DNA from: Levilactobacillus namurensis DSM 19117 | GTDB lineage: Bacteria > Bacillota > Bacilli > Lactobacillales > Lactobacillaceae | Direction: 5' to 3' | Length of the DNA: 64,000 nucleotides | Assembly: GCF_001434785.1 (NCBI RefSeq) | Contig: NZ_AZDT01000021.1 | Span: forward strand, 5,366-69,365 | Shown here: positions 28,238-37,750 of the stretch, piece after piece | Layout: every line of letters starts with the position of its first letter | How positions within the stretch are numbered: the stretch's first letter is position 1 | Program-made: the position numbers and the translations under genes | Notes under the pieces: generated by a model | The model's database searches: none | Told to the model about the DNA's origin: nothing | Seen by the model: only the letters and a program-made list of their open reading frames with translations

Positions 28238-28361
28238 TTTATCGGGCAATCTAGTGAGAAATAGATAGCTGGGTTTGAAATGTTAATCGTGATACCATGA
28301 AAATAGTTTGAAACAAAAGGTTTTCTAACAGGTAAATGATCAAGCGAAAGGGGTCGATTCA

Positions 28362-30872
28362 ATGGCAACCACATTGCCGACAAAGATTGAGATTCGCGGG
28401 GCGCGGGTCCATAATTTGAAGAACATTGACGTGGATATCCCACTGCACCAGTTCGTCGCGATTTCCGGGCTTTCGGGTTCGGGGAAGAGCTCGTTAGCCA
28501 TGGGGATTCTCTACGAAGAAGGGTCGCGACGCTACCTAGAAGCGCTATCGACCTATACCCGACGGCGAATCAAGCTGGGCGCCCAGGCGGACGTGACCAG
28601 TGTCAAGCACATTCCGTCGGCGTTAGCCTTGAAACAACGGCCGGCCGTTCCCTCTGAGCGGGCGACCGTGGGAACCATGAGTGAACTGTTTAACATCATT
28701 CGCTTGATCTTCTCCCGGCTAGGCTCACCGGTCTGCCCTAACGGCCACCGACTTGAACCTAGTTTAGAGATTGCCCAGGCGATGGCGCGCGACGGCTTTC
28801 AAATGGGACAATTGACCTGCCCAGAATGTGGCGTCAAGTTTAACGCCTTTAGTGCTGAAGACTTCGCCTTTAATTCGGACGGGGCCTGCCCCAAGTGTCA
28901 AGGGACGGGGAAGGTACGCCAATTGGATGAGAGCAAGCTGATTGGTGACGATAGCCTGACCCTAGAGGAGGGTGCCGTGGCCTCGTGGCACCTGCCCGGC
29001 CGGAACTTCATGCCTTCGGTGGCCGCTCACGCCGGGGTTCGGACGGATGTGCCGTACCGTGACTTGACCGACCAGGAAAAGGACTTCGTGTTAAACGGTC
29101 CGCAGAAAAAGTACAAGATGGACTTCGTTTCCGGGACGGGACGGGTCTTCCACGACTTCAACGCGCTGTACGAAAACGCCCATGCGGCGGTCTTGGAATC
29201 AGCCAAGAGCAGCCAAAGTGAACGGGCGCAGAAACGAATCAGTGAATTCTTCCACTACTCCACCTGTCCCGTGTGTCACGGCACCCGGCTTAAGCCGGAA
29301 CTCTTGACCCAGTTGGCGGGCGGTTTGAACATTGCCCAGGTTAGTGACCTGACCTTAGGCGATTTGACCGACTGGCAACAAAAGGTACTGGCAACTTTAC
29401 CGGCTGACATGCATCAAGTGGCGACTAGCCTCTTCAAGGAATTCGAAGATGACTTGCGGCCATTGTTGGAGCTGGGGTTGGACTACCTGACTATTGCCCG
29501 GAACGGAAACACCTTATCTACCGGGGAACTCCAACGGATTCAGCTGGCCCGGACGTTACGGACCCAGACCACCGGTGTTTTATACGTGCTGGATGAACCT
29601 TCAATCGGGTTGCACCCGGATAACGTGAGTGGCCTCCTCAAGATTTTTCGGGAGTTAGTCGACCAAGGGAACTCGTTGGTGGTGGTCGATCATAACGTCG
29701 ACATCATCCAGGCGGCCGACTGGATTCTGGAGGTCGGCCCTGGTTCCGGTGCGGAGGGTGGTCAGCTGATCGCCCAGGGGACGCCGCAGGATGTCGCGGA
29801 CAACCCGCACTCTAAGATTGGTCCCTACCTCAACGGCACAGCGCACTTATTGGCGCGCACGATTGCTCCGACGCCCGCTAGTGATCAGATCAGCTTCGAC
29901 GTGGCCGACTACTTCAACCTAAAAGACCTACAGACCAGGTTACCGGTCAACCAGCTGAGTGCCGTGACCGGGTTCTCCGGTGCCGGCAAGACCAGCTTGA
30001 TCCTGGATAGCCTGGTACCGGCCATTCAACGTCAGATCAAGGGGCAACCATTGCCGGCGCAGGTCAAGGCCTTAACGTCACCGGTCAAAGAAGTGGTCAG
30101 TGTCGACGCTTCGCCGGTGGGGAAGACCCAGCGTTCGACCGTGGCGACCTACACCAGTATCATGGACAACTTACGGCGGCTGTTCGCTGCGCAGCCATTG
30201 GCTAAGGAAAAACACTATACACCGAGTTACTTCTCGTACAATAACAAACAGGGAGCCTGCCCGAACTGTGGTGGCGCTGGCGTGGTCACGTTAGACATCC
30301 AGTTCTTGCCCGACATGCAGCAGGTCTGCCCAGTCTGTCACGGCGAACGGTATAACCAGGCTGTGCAGGCGGTCAAGTGGCACGGCTACTCCATCGTCGA
30401 CCTCTTACAGCTGGATATCCCGCAGGCGTTGGCCGTCTTCAAAGACGTTCCCAAGATTCACCGGGAATTGCAGCTATTAAAGGAAGTTGGGTTGAGTTAC
30501 CTGCATCTAGGCGAGAGCACGCCGAGTCTATCCGGCGGTGAGGCCCAACGGCTGAAGCTGGTCAAGCACTTGAACCATAACCAATCCACCACGCTGTTCG
30601 TCTTCGATGAACCCACGATTGGGTTGCACCCGTTGGACGTCAAGACGCTGGTCAACGTGATGCAACAGTTGCTGGACCGTGGTGCGACCATCATTACCAT
30701 CACCCACGACCTGAACTTGATCGTGAACGCCGACCACGTGTTGGATCTAGGTCCCCGGGGTGGCGCGAAGGGTGGCCAGATTGTCGCTCAGGGGCGACCA
30801 CAGGATTTGATTCGCCAGTCACAGGGGCTGACTAGTCAGTATCTTGCTGATTACTGGCGCCGATTTAACTAG
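28362..30872 (+). CDS. Class II UvrA-like ABC protein
   Basis: 836 residues, about 100 shorter than housekeeping UvrA. First ABC half: Walker A GLSGSGKSS, signature LSTGELQRIQLA, Walker B VLYVLDEPS. Second half: GFSGAGKTS, LSGGEAQRLKL, LFVFDEPTIGLHP. Zinc modules are visible (CPECG...CPKCQG; CPNCGG...CPVCHG). Only about 40 residues lie where the UvrB-binding domain should be, as in UvrA2 proteins, which are linked to drug tolerance or accessory DNA repair rather than standard excision. ATG follows AAAGGGG. It sits alone just after the CRISPR array and ends in a terminator. Confidence 0.9.
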   Translation: MATTLPTKIEIRGARVHNLKNIDVDIPLHQFVAISGLSGSGKSSLAMGILYEEGSRRYLEALSTYTRRRIKLGAQADVTSVKHIPSALALKQRPAVPSERATVGTMSELFNIIRLIFSRLGSPVCPNGHRLEPSLEIAQAMARDGFQMGQLTCPECGVKFNAFSAEDFAFNSDGACPKCQGTGKVRQLDESKLIGDDSLTLEEGAVASWHLPGRNFMPSVAAHAGVRTDVPYRDLTDQEKDFVLNGPQKKYKMDFVSGTGRVFHDFNALYENAHAAVLESAKSSQSERAQKRISEFFHYSTCPVCHGTRLKPELLTQLAGGLNIAQVSDLTLGDLTDWQQKVLATLPADMHQVATSLFKEFEDDLRPLLELGLDYLTIARNGNTLSTGELQRIQLARTLRTQTTGVLYVLDEPSIGLHPDNVSGLLKIFRELVDQGNSLVVVDHNVDIIQAADWILEVGPGSGAEGGQLIAQGTPQDVADNPHSKIGPYLNGTAHLLARTIAPTPASDQISFDVADYFNLKDLQTRLPVNQLSAVTGFSGAGKTSLILDSLVPAIQRQIKGQPLPAQVKALTSPVKEVVSVDASPVGKTQRSTVATYTSIMDNLRRLFAAQPLAKEKHYTPSYFSYNNKQGACPNCGGAGVVTLDIQFLPDMQQVCPVCHGERYNQAVQAVKWHGYSIVDLLQLDIPQALAVFKDVPKIHRELQLLKEVGLSYLHLGESTPSLSGGEAQRLKLVKHLNHNQSTTLFVFDEPTIGLHPLDVKTLVNVMQQLLDRGATIITITHDLNLIVNADHVLDLGPRGGAKGGQIVAQGRPQDLIRQSQGLTSQYLADYWRRFN

Positions 30873-30888
30873 TAGAATGAGTTTAAAA

Positions 30889-30928
30889 CCAGCTTCTCAC
30901 GCGTTACCTGTGAGAAGCTGGCTTTTTT
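30889..30928 (+). terminator. Rho-independent terminator
   Basis: Perfect 12-bp stem CCAGCTTCTCAC / GTGAGAAGCTGG plus T run after the UvrA-like gene. Confidence 0.9.
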
Positions 30929-31034
30929 GGTTGGGGGTATGAAACTTTAGAAAATAAGGTTTTTCCCAGGAATTCCTTTGGTTTCTCCCTGTTAAGGGGT
31001 AAGACCAGCAAGTAAACTAAAAGGGTTGTGGTGG

Positions 31035-31457
31035 TTAAATCAATTCATCGATAATTTCTAAAACTTGGTAGTTTGCGTAAGCTTCCAATTCCACCAGAAA
31101 CGCGTTGAGTTCAGCGCTAGAGTGGAATGCCGCCTGAAGCATCTCGTTCATCTGACCGGAAATCTTGTAGTGGTGGCGAATAAAGTTGCGTTTCCGGTGG
31201 ATGAACGCGTGGTAGTCCTGGTGGTTGAAGTGGACCAGTTGAATCTGGATGAAGACCTGATGAGTGTACCCCAGTTTTTCCGGGTCGACTTCGATGGTGT
31301 ACTTGCGAATCACGCCACTGTCTTCCAGTTGCGCAATGCGAGCGGCCACGGCCGGTGGGGTCAGATGGACCAGCTGAGCAAGGTGGTTCTTGGTGATGCG
31401 ACAATTTCGGTTAAGGTGATTTAGAATTTGAATATCAGTTTGGTCGATTTGAGTCAT
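31035..31457 (-). CDS. Lrp/AsnC family transcriptional regulator
   Basis: 140 residues: N-terminal winged helix (TDIQILNHLNRNCRITKNHL; LTPPAVAARIAQLEDSGVI) and a C-terminal RAM ligand domain. Lrp-type proteins respond to amino acids or other small molecules. It diverges from a dehydrogenase gene 65 bp away and is probably its regulator. ATG at 31457 fits the AAGGGTGG site; a GTG at 31469 overlaps that site. Confidence 0.85.
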   Translation of the reverse strand: MTQIDQTDIQILNHLNRNCRITKNHLAQLVHLTPPAVAARIAQLEDSGVIRKYTIEVDPEKLGYTHQVFIQIQLVHFNHQDYHAFIHRKRNFIRHHYKISGQMNEMLQAAFHSSAELNAFLVELEAYANYQVLEIIDELI

Positions 31458-31522
31458 AAAAGATGCCACCCTTAAACAGATAAGTTAGGATTAGTATACA
31501 ACAGGGTAAAGGAGATTAAAAA

Positions 31523-32476
31523 ATGAAAGCAGTTGTGGTTTATCAGCCGGGCGACGCCGACGTGTTGACTTACACGGACGTTCCGACACCGCAAGTTAAA
31601 CCCGGGTGGTCGCGAGTTAAGGTCAAAGGTTTCGGGATTGTCCACTCGGAGATTTTTACCCGGGAAGGCAAGTCGCCGTCGGTCACCTTCCCCCGGATCC
31701 TGGGAATCGAATGCGTGGGGGTCATTGATCAGACCACGGATGCCCAACGGTTACCGGTGGGGCAAAAGGTCGTCTCGATGAATGGTGAGATGGGCCGCGA
31801 CTTCGATGGCGGTTACGCCGAGTACGCGTTATTACCCAATGCGCAGATTCACCCCGTCACGACTAGTCTGCCTTGGGCGGATCTGGCGGCGGTCCCGGAG
31901 ACCTACCACACGGCTTACCGCGCACTCTTGCAGTTGCGGTTATCGACGGCGCAGACCCTGTTGATTCGGGGCGGTACAACGGGCGTCGGGTTGGCCGCCT
32001 TGCAGTTGGCCCGAGCCATGGCACCCCAACTAACGGTCTTGGGAACCTCGCGGCGAGCATTAATGCCTGACAAGTGGCAACCTTTAGGCTATGATGGCTT
32101 CGTGCAAGACCACGCGCAACACCTCCAAACGAACCAGCCGGTGGACCGGATTCTGGATCTGGTGGGGGCAGCCACGGCTTTAGATTCTATGCAGCACTTG
32201 GCGCCGTGGGGTATCGCCAGCGTTACGGGCGACATGGGGAACGTGTGGACGATTCCCGATTTTGACCCGGTCACGGCGATTCCCAACGACCGCTACATGA
32301 CCTCGTTTGCCAGTTACACCATTAATGAAGCCCAGTTGAATGACCTGCTTCGGCTGATCGAGAACCAGCACTTGGACGTTCACCCGGTCAAGGTCTTTGG
32401 CTTAGACCAACTACCGGCGGCGCACCGCTTTTTAGAGCAGCAACGCCAGCCAGGAAAGGTCGTGGTCTTGCCTTAG
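31523..32476 (+). CDS. Zinc-less medium-chain alcohol dehydrogenase/quinone reductase
   Basis: 317 residues. GroES-like N-terminus (VVYQPGDADVLTYTDVPTPQ; RILGIECVGVID) and a Rossmann part with RGGTTGVGLAALQLARAMA. It reduces or oxidises carbonyl or quinone substrates with NAD(P)H. It diverges from the Lrp gene and is followed after 38 bp by an ABC uptake operon; whether cotranscribed is open. GC-rich, like its neighbours. Confidence 0.8.
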   Translation: MKAVVVYQPGDADVLTYTDVPTPQVKPGWSRVKVKGFGIVHSEIFTREGKSPSVTFPRILGIECVGVIDQTTDAQRLPVGQKVVSMNGEMGRDFDGGYAEYALLPNAQIHPVTTSLPWADLAAVPETYHTAYRALLQLRLSTAQTLLIRGGTTGVGLAALQLARAMAPQLTVLGTSRRALMPDKWQPLGYDGFVQDHAQHLQTNQPVDRILDLVGAATALDSMQHLAPWGIASVTGDMGNVWTIPDFDPVTAIPNDRYMTSFASYTINEAQLNDLLRLIENQHLDVHPVKVFGLDQLPAAHRFLEQQRQPGKVVVLP

Positions 32477-32514
32477 GGCGGGCCGAGAGCCAACGTTTAG
32501 AGAGGAGTTTGCGG

Positions 32515-33471
32515 ATGATTACCTACCGAGACGTGGGGATGACCTACGGCGATAAGACGATTTTGAAAAATATCAACCTGACCATTGAGGATGGCGAGTT
32601 GTTTGTGTTAGTGGGACCCAGTGGGAGCGGGAAGACCACGCTATTACGGATGCTCAACCAGTTGACGGTCCCGACTGCCGGGGACGTCTACTTAGACGAC
32701 CGGAAGATTAAGACCTATGACGTGCGGCAATTGCGGCTACATATGGGGTACGTGCTCCAGGACAGCTGCCTGTTTCCCAACCTGACCGTTGCGGACAACG
32801 TGACGATTCAACTCGAACAGCAGGGAGTCGGCAAGCAGCAACGCCGGGAACGGGCCGCCGAATTATTGACGGAGGTCGACTTGGATCCCGAACAGTACGC
32901 GGACCGATACCCCCACGAACTCTCGGGGGGCCAACAACAGCGGGTGGCGTTGATTCGGGCACTGGCAACGGCGCCCAAGTTGGTGTTGATGGATGAGTCC
33001 TTTAGCGCGCTGGACCCGGTCTTACGGCAAAAGGCTCAGGAATTAGTCCTGAAGCTCCACCAGACTTACCGGCCCACCATTGTTTTCGTGACTCACGACA
33101 TGCAGGAAGCTTTGCGGATGGGGCACCGAATCGCCGTGCTCCATCAGGGGGAGCTCCAACAGGTGGGGACGCCCAATGAGATCCTGCGGCACCCAGCCAA
33201 CGACTTCATTCGCCAGTTCTTCGGCAGCCGTCAGCCGCACTGGTGGCAGTTGGCCTACCTGGTACAGTCGGGGCTCCTCGACCAGGTCACGGTGACGGAC
33301 CAGCTACCGGTCCTCACCCAATTCAGTGACCTGATCACCCGCCTCCAGACGGTGCCCCAGTTGGCGTTTCAGTATCAGGGGCAGGGCTATTCGGTGACGC
33401 GCGAACAGTTATTGACGTACTTAGGACAGGAAGGGAGTGGCACCGATGCACGCACTTTGGCAAACGATTAG
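32515..33471 (+). CDS. Osmoprotectant/choline ABC transporter ATP-binding protein (OpuCA-like)
   Basis: 318 residues. Walker A GPSGSGKTTLLRML, Q-loop YVLQDSCLFPNLTV, signature LSGGQQQRVALIRAL, Walker B LVLMDESFSALDP, H-loop VTHDMQEAL. The C-terminal 80 residues are short for tandem CBS domains. With the permease/binding-protein fusion that follows (26-bp overlap) it forms a quaternary amine importer. ATG at 32515 follows GAGAGGAG; TTG at 32509 is too close to it. Confidence 0.85.
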   Translation: MITYRDVGMTYGDKTILKNINLTIEDGELFVLVGPSGSGKTTLLRMLNQLTVPTAGDVYLDDRKIKTYDVRQLRLHMGYVLQDSCLFPNLTVADNVTIQLEQQGVGKQQRRERAAELLTEVDLDPEQYADRYPHELSGGQQQRVALIRALATAPKLVLMDESFSALDPVLRQKAQELVLKLHQTYRPTIVFVTHDMQEALRMGHRIAVLHQGELQQVGTPNEILRHPANDFIRQFFGSRQPHWWQLAYLVQSGLLDQVTVTDQLPVLTQFSDLITRLQTVPQLAFQYQGQGYSVTREQLLTYLGQEGSGTDARTLAND

Positions 33472-34972
33472 CGATCAGCGCGGGGCCATTCTAAAGGCCT
33501 TCCTCCAACACATTGAGATTTCCTTTATTGCACTGCTGATTGCTATGGCGATTGCGTTGCCTTTAGCCATCTGGTTGCGCAATCACCGGCGCTGGGGCGA
33601 AGTCGGCCTGCAGGTGGCCGGGGTGATTCAGACCATCCCCAGCCTAGCTCTATTAGGGTTGATGATTCCCATCGTGGGGATCGGAACGGTCCCGGCCGTG
33701 GTGGCGTTGACCCTGTACGCCATCATGCCGCTGTATCAAAACACCTACGCGGGGTTAACTCAGATTGACCCGCAATTAGAAGAAGCCGCCGTTGCGTTCG
33801 GCCTCTCGAAGTGGAAACGCCTGCAGCGGTTGGAATTTCCGTTGGCGTTGCCCATGATTATCTCGGGGATTCGAATCGCCTTAGTCATGATCATCGGGAC
33901 CGCCACCTTAGCGGCCTTTATCGGTGCTGGTGGTTTAGGGGACTACATCATGCTGGGGATTCAACAAAACAATAACCAGTACCTGGTCATCGGGGGTGTC
34001 CTTTCCGCCTTGCTGGCCCTTCTGTTCAGTGGCTTGCTCAAGTTTATCGGGTCATCTAAACGGCGCTTAACGGTCACCGGCGTGGTGGTCCTATTGGGTC
34101 TAGTCGGCTGGGGTGGCTATGCGGGGATTCAAGCCCTGCGGCCCCAACCCGTCCAGATCACGATTGCCGGAAAGTTAGGGAGTGAACCGGAGATCCTGAT
34201 GAACATGTACAAGGACCTGATCCAAGCGGATAATTCGCGAGCGCAGGTGACCTTGAAGCCGAACTTTGGTGGGACGGCCTTTGTCTATAAGGCCCTCCAA
34301 CGCCAACAGGTCGATATCTATCCTGAATTCACCGGGACCGTGTTGACCTCGTTGATCAAGACCAAGCAACAGACGCCTAAGCAGGCGGGCGCCATTTACC
34401 AATTAGCCAAGCGTGAACTGGCTTCTCAAGCCAAGATGAGCTTCTTGACGCCGATGAAGTATGAAAACGGCTATGATTTGGCGGTCACGCCGGAGTTCTC
34501 TCGGAAGTATCACGTCACCAAGCTGAGTGATTTGAAACGGGTCAACGATAAGGTCCACGCGGCCTTTGATCCGGACTTCTCCAACCAGCCGGATGGGTAT
34601 TTGGGCTTGCAGAAAGCTTATGGGTTAGACTTTGCCAAGATTTCGAAGATGGAACCTAGTCTGCGGTACCAGGCCATCGCTAACCGCCGGGTCAACTTGG
34701 TGGATGGGTACACCACTGATCCGCAGGTCCAACAGTATCACCTGGTGATTCTGAAGGATGACCGGCACTTCTTCCCGCCATATCAGGGGGCGCCACTGAT
34801 GAACCAGTCGTTCGCCCGCGACCATCCCGACGTGGTCAAGGCGTTGAACCGTCTGGGCGGCAAGATTACGGCCGCCGATATGCGGAAGATGAACTATCAG
34901 GTTGCAGTCAAGCACCAGCAGGCCAGCACGGTCGCACACCGTTACCTGGTGGCACATGGGTTATTGAAGTAA
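33446..34972 (+). CDS. Osmoprotectant ABC permease fused to substrate-binding protein (OpuCB-OpuCC-like)
   Basis: 508 residues. Residues 1-210 are the permease with about six helices and the EAA-type loop (EEAAVAFGLSKWKRLQRLEFP). After another helix, residues 235-508 form an extracytoplasmic binding domain of the glycine-betaine/choline/carnitine type: ITIAGKLGSEPEILMNMYKD, YPEFTGTVLTSL, YTTDPQVQ. Such fusions keep the receptor tied to the membrane in Gram-positives. AGGAAGGGAG precedes the ATG. The exact ligand cannot be read. Confidence 0.9.
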   Translation: MHALWQTISDQRGAILKAFLQHIEISFIALLIAMAIALPLAIWLRNHRRWGEVGLQVAGVIQTIPSLALLGLMIPIVGIGTVPAVVALTLYAIMPLYQNTYAGLTQIDPQLEEAAVAFGLSKWKRLQRLEFPLALPMIISGIRIALVMIIGTATLAAFIGAGGLGDYIMLGIQQNNNQYLVIGGVLSALLALLFSGLLKFIGSSKRRLTVTGVVVLLGLVGWGGYAGIQALRPQPVQITIAGKLGSEPEILMNMYKDLIQADNSRAQVTLKPNFGGTAFVYKALQRQQVDIYPEFTGTVLTSLIKTKQQTPKQAGAIYQLAKRELASQAKMSFLTPMKYENGYDLAVTPEFSRKYHVTKLSDLKRVNDKVHAAFDPDFSNQPDGYLGLQKAYGLDFAKISKMEPSLRYQAIANRRVNLVDGYTTDPQVQQYHLVILKDDRHFFPPYQGAPLMNQSFARDHPDVVKALNRLGGKITAADMRKMNYQVAVKHQQASTVAHRYLVAHGLLK

Positions 34973-34987
34973 ATAAATCAAATCACT

Positions 34988-35020
34988 AAAAAACACGCGT
35001 CTGCTTGGGCGCGTGTTTTT
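34988..35020 (+). terminator. Rho-independent terminator
   Basis: Perfect 10-bp stem AAAACACGCG / CGCGTGTTTT with T tail; lies between convergent genes and probably serves both. Confidence 0.9.
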
Positions 35021-35034
35021 GACGTCTTCTGATT

Positions 35035-35937
35035 TTAGGGCGAAGCTGGCGTGTCTGGCGAGTGGATAGCGGCAGCGTCCAGTCGGTCCCATTGGTCTTG
35101 GAGTCGTTCGATGAGGGGCTGGAGCCGGTCGCGATGACGGGTCAAAAATGTGGCGTAGAACGGTTGATGGGCCAGCTTGTCCGTTAAAGGTTTGAAAATC
35201 CGGTCCTTGGGGAGGTCCGCTCCCCAGTCATCGGCGGGATTGGTTAGGTTGGTGGTGAAGAACGGGAGGCTGGAGTAGTTCAGAATCTCGCTATAGACCT
35301 GAGATTGGTCTTGGTAGATGAACTTAGCGTCCGGCATCTGCTCTTGGTAGATGCGATGCCAAAAGCCAATTCCCTGAGGACTCATCAACGTTTGGTCATG
35401 CAGGTCTTGAAAACAAAGCGTTGAGTGCTTAGCCAACGGACTGTCGGCCGGGAGATTGACCGACATGTTCTCGGTTCCCAGAAAAACAGAGGTGGTATCG
35501 AACGTGTCTAGGGGATGGTTGAGTAAGACGCAGGTGACCTGACCGTCAGCCAGCATAGCGGCTGCGTCAGTGGTTAGAAAATCCGGCCAGATTTTGACGT
35601 TGGGAGCTTTCAGTGCGCGTAACACAATTAGGGGTCCCGGAGCGTTGGCCGCAATGGTCAAGGTAGCCTGATTTTGATTGAATTGTTGAACGCGCTGGGT
35701 GAAGTTGAGATTGCTGTTTAGGAGTTTCTTGGCTTCCCGGGCAGCGTACTTACCGGTTTCCGAAAGATATAACTTGTTGGGGGTGCGGATAAAGAGTTGC
35801 ACGCCCAGCTGCTCCTCTAAGTGGCGCATGGTGTGCGAGATGGCGGGTTGGGTCACTCCCAACTGCCGAGCAGTTTTGGCCAAGGTGCCCACTTGTGCAT
35901 AAGTGACTAGTGCCTCTAATAAGTGATAATCAATCAT
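35035..35937 (-). CDS. LysR family transcriptional regulator
   Basis: 300 residues. N-terminal LysR helix-turn-helix (GTLAKTARQLGVTQPAISHTMRHLEEQLG) and a C-terminal periplasmic-binding-like effector domain. Diverges from two flavin-dependent redox genes, which are the likely targets; a T-N11-A dyad lies in the shared control region. ATG follows GGAGG. Confidence 0.9.
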   Translation of the reverse strand: MIDYHLLEALVTYAQVGTLAKTARQLGVTQPAISHTMRHLEEQLGVQLFIRTPNKLYLSETGKYAAREAKKLLNSNLNFTQRVQQFNQNQATLTIAANAPGPLIVLRALKAPNVKIWPDFLTTDAAAMLADGQVTCVLLNHPLDTFDTTSVFLGTENMSVNLPADSPLAKHSTLCFQDLHDQTLMSPQGIGFWHRIYQEQMPDAKFIYQDQSQVYSEILNYSSLPFFTTNLTNPADDWGADLPKDRIFKPLTDKLAHQPFYATFLTRHRDRLQPLIERLQDQWDRLDAAAIHSPDTPASP

Positions 35938-35958
35938 GGTGGCAACCTCCTAACGAGT

Positions 35959-35973
35959 ATAAATCAAAGTTAT
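35959..35973. promoter_or_regulatory. LysR-type T-N11-A dyad
   Basis: ATAA-N7-TTAT in the 115-bp divergent region between the LysR gene and the oxidoreductase gene, the classic shape of a LysR recognition site. A -10-like TATACT for the plus-strand genes follows at 36018-36023. Confidence 0.45.
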
Positions 35974-36052
35974 CCTAGCATGAAGAATGGTCAATTTTCA
36001 AGTAACTGATGGCCATCTATACTAGAATCATTCAGAAAGGAACGATGACAAA

Positions 36053-36589
36053 ATGAAAATTGTGATGTTAACGGGAAGTCCCCATAATCCGGGAGCGTCG
36101 AAGCAATTAGCAGATGCTTTTGAAACGGGTGCGCGGGAAGCCAATAATACGATTTACCGTTACGATGCGGGGTTGCAGGGGGCCGCGCAACCGCACTTCT
36201 TGCAACTCGAGAAGGCCCCCGGCATGGAAGTGGGGATTCCGGACAATGATGTGGTGGAAAATGAAGTCCTCCCGCAACTCTTGGCGGCCGATGCGGTAGT
36301 CCTAGTCTCGTCGTTGTATTATTTTGGGATTAACGCCCAACTTAAGGCCGTGATTGATCGGTTCTACGACTACAATCACGAGTTAAAGGGCAAAAAGTCG
36401 GTGGTTCTGGTAGCGGGTTATGGGACCCAAGAGGACCTCGGAGCCATTAAGTTGCACCTCCAGAAATTGCAAGATTATATGCGCTGGCCCAGTCTCGGCG
36501 ACATTTACGCCGACGATTCGTGGAATCAACAAAAATTAGCCCAACACGTTCAAGCGGCGTATCACTTGGGCCAGAGCATCCATGCTTAG
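36053..36589 (+). CDS. NAD(P)H-dependent FMN oxidoreductase
   Basis: 178 residues of the flavodoxin-like FMN reductase family: VMLTGSPHNPGASKQLADAF binds the FMN phosphate, VLVSSLYYFGINAQLKAVID is the second flavin loop. Transfers electrons from NAD(P)H to quinones, azo or iron-type acceptors. Followed after 21 bp by a flavodoxin gene and probably cotranscribed with it under the divergent LysR protein. Confidence 0.85.
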   Translation: MKIVMLTGSPHNPGASKQLADAFETGAREANNTIYRYDAGLQGAAQPHFLQLEKAPGMEVGIPDNDVVENEVLPQLLAADAVVLVSSLYYFGINAQLKAVIDRFYDYNHELKGKKSVVLVAGYGTQEDLGAIKLHLQKLQDYMRWPSLGDIYADDSWNQQKLAQHVQAAYHLGQSIHA

Positions 36590-36610
36590 AATACGAAAGG
36601 AAGTTTTAAA

Positions 36611-37111
36611 TTGACAAAGACGTTGGTCTTATATTTCTCAGCGACTAAAACCACGCAACGAGTGGCGGAACAGCTTGCCCAAAAACTAGGGGCAGATATT
36701 CATGAGCTCCGCGCCCAACAGCCGTATACGGCGGCGGACTTAAACTGGCATGACCCTAAGTCCCGGACGTCGATTGAACAACACCAACACGCCAGTCGGG
36801 TAGCCGTGGATCCGGCTAGTTTACCAGACGTTAGTGGTTATCAGACGGTCTTGGTGGGTCATCCCGTTTGGTGGGGGATTCCGCCACGGTTGATTGATGA
36901 TACGCTCGACCATTTGGACCTTAATGGAAAACGGGTAGCGGGTTTCGCCACTTCCGGTGGATCGGACTATGGTCGCTCGCAGCGGAACCTGGCCCGTACG
37001 TTGCGGGAAAATCACTCAACGGCTGATTTGTTACCTGGAGCGGTGGTGATGAACGGTCGTCAGATTGACCAGTGGCTACGCAAGTTAAAGGTCGCTGAGT
37101 CGTTGGGTTAG
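36611..37111 (+). CDS. Flavodoxin family protein
   Basis: 166 residues. FSATKTTQRVAEQLAQKLGA is the FMN phosphate loop (SATKTT in place of SxTGNT); VGHPVWWGIPPRLIDD and ATSGGSDYGRS are the other flavin loops, as in long-chain flavodoxins/WrbA-like reductases of lactobacilli. Starts with TTG after GAAAGGAAG. Likely works with the oxidoreductase just upstream. Confidence 0.85.
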   Translation: MTKTLVLYFSATKTTQRVAEQLAQKLGADIHELRAQQPYTAADLNWHDPKSRTSIEQHQHASRVAVDPASLPDVSGYQTVLVGHPVWWGIPPRLIDDTLDHLDLNGKRVAGFATSGGSDYGRSQRNLARTLRENHSTADLLPGAVVMNGRQIDQWLRKLKVAESLG

Positions 37112-37210
37112 GATGGTTAACGACTGCTAAATTAGGGGGTCAAATTCTCCCTGTAACGGTGATGGCGAGGGTATACTTAAGGTAAGCCAGAGCAGGGGGA
37201 GGTCATCGAA

Positions 37211-37702
37211 ATGACAGGTAAAGCGGGCATGATTGCGGTTGCAAGTATGTTGTTGATGATGTCACTAGGGGGAACTTCGGCGCAGGCGGCAACTCAGACG
37301 CGCCAGGTCACGACGATTCCTAAGGTTTTACGGGGGACTTGGTACCATTACTATGGCAGTAATACGGACGGCTTGCGGAAAACGGTGATGACCAAGCACC
37401 ATTACCGCTCCTACCGGGATGGCCACCAGATGCGGAACCTGTCCCACGTGGCGGTGGTCCAGACCCGTGCGACCGGTAAGTGGCGGACCTATACGGTGAT
37501 TGACCGCCGGGATCCGCAGAATAATTACCAGGAAAGTCACTTTGCGCTTCACCGGATGAAGGTGCGGGGTAAGTTGCAGTGGGTTTTAGTGCAGCCGCAA
37601 CCCCTAAAGAGCTTGAAACCGGTGGTTCTGACCCGTTTTAATCCGGGAACTCAGAAGATGACGTTGCCGACCACCACGTATCGTTTTTTACTGAACAATT
37701 AG
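37211..37702 (+). CDS. Small secreted protein, function unknown
   Basis: 163 residues. Sec signal peptide (GKAGMIAVASMLLMMSLGG, probable cleavage after SAQA) and a mature part of about 130 residues that is basic and rich in Tyr, Arg and Thr (IPKVLRGTWYHYYGS; GLRKTVMTKHHYRSYR). Similar small secreted proteins are common in lactobacilli; none has a role I can name. AGCAGGGGGAGG precedes the ATG, and TATACT at 37172-37177 may be its -10 box. Confidence 0.7.
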   Translation: MTGKAGMIAVASMLLMMSLGGTSAQAATQTRQVTTIPKVLRGTWYHYYGSNTDGLRKTVMTKHHYRSYRDGHQMRNLSHVAVVQTRATGKWRTYTVIDRRDPQNNYQESHFALHRMKVRGKLQWVLVQPQPLKSLKPVVLTRFNPGTQKMTLPTTTYRFLLNN

Positions 37703-37707
37703 ACCAA

Positions 37708-37746
37708 AAGCAGCACGCTTCACGGCAATCGTGAGGCGTGCTGCTT
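37708..37746. terminator. Bidirectional terminator hairpin
   Basis: 17-bp stem (AAGCAGCACGCTTCACG with its near-complement, one G-T pair) with a 5-base loop between convergent genes. Confidence 0.75.
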
Positions 37747-37750
37747 AAGT

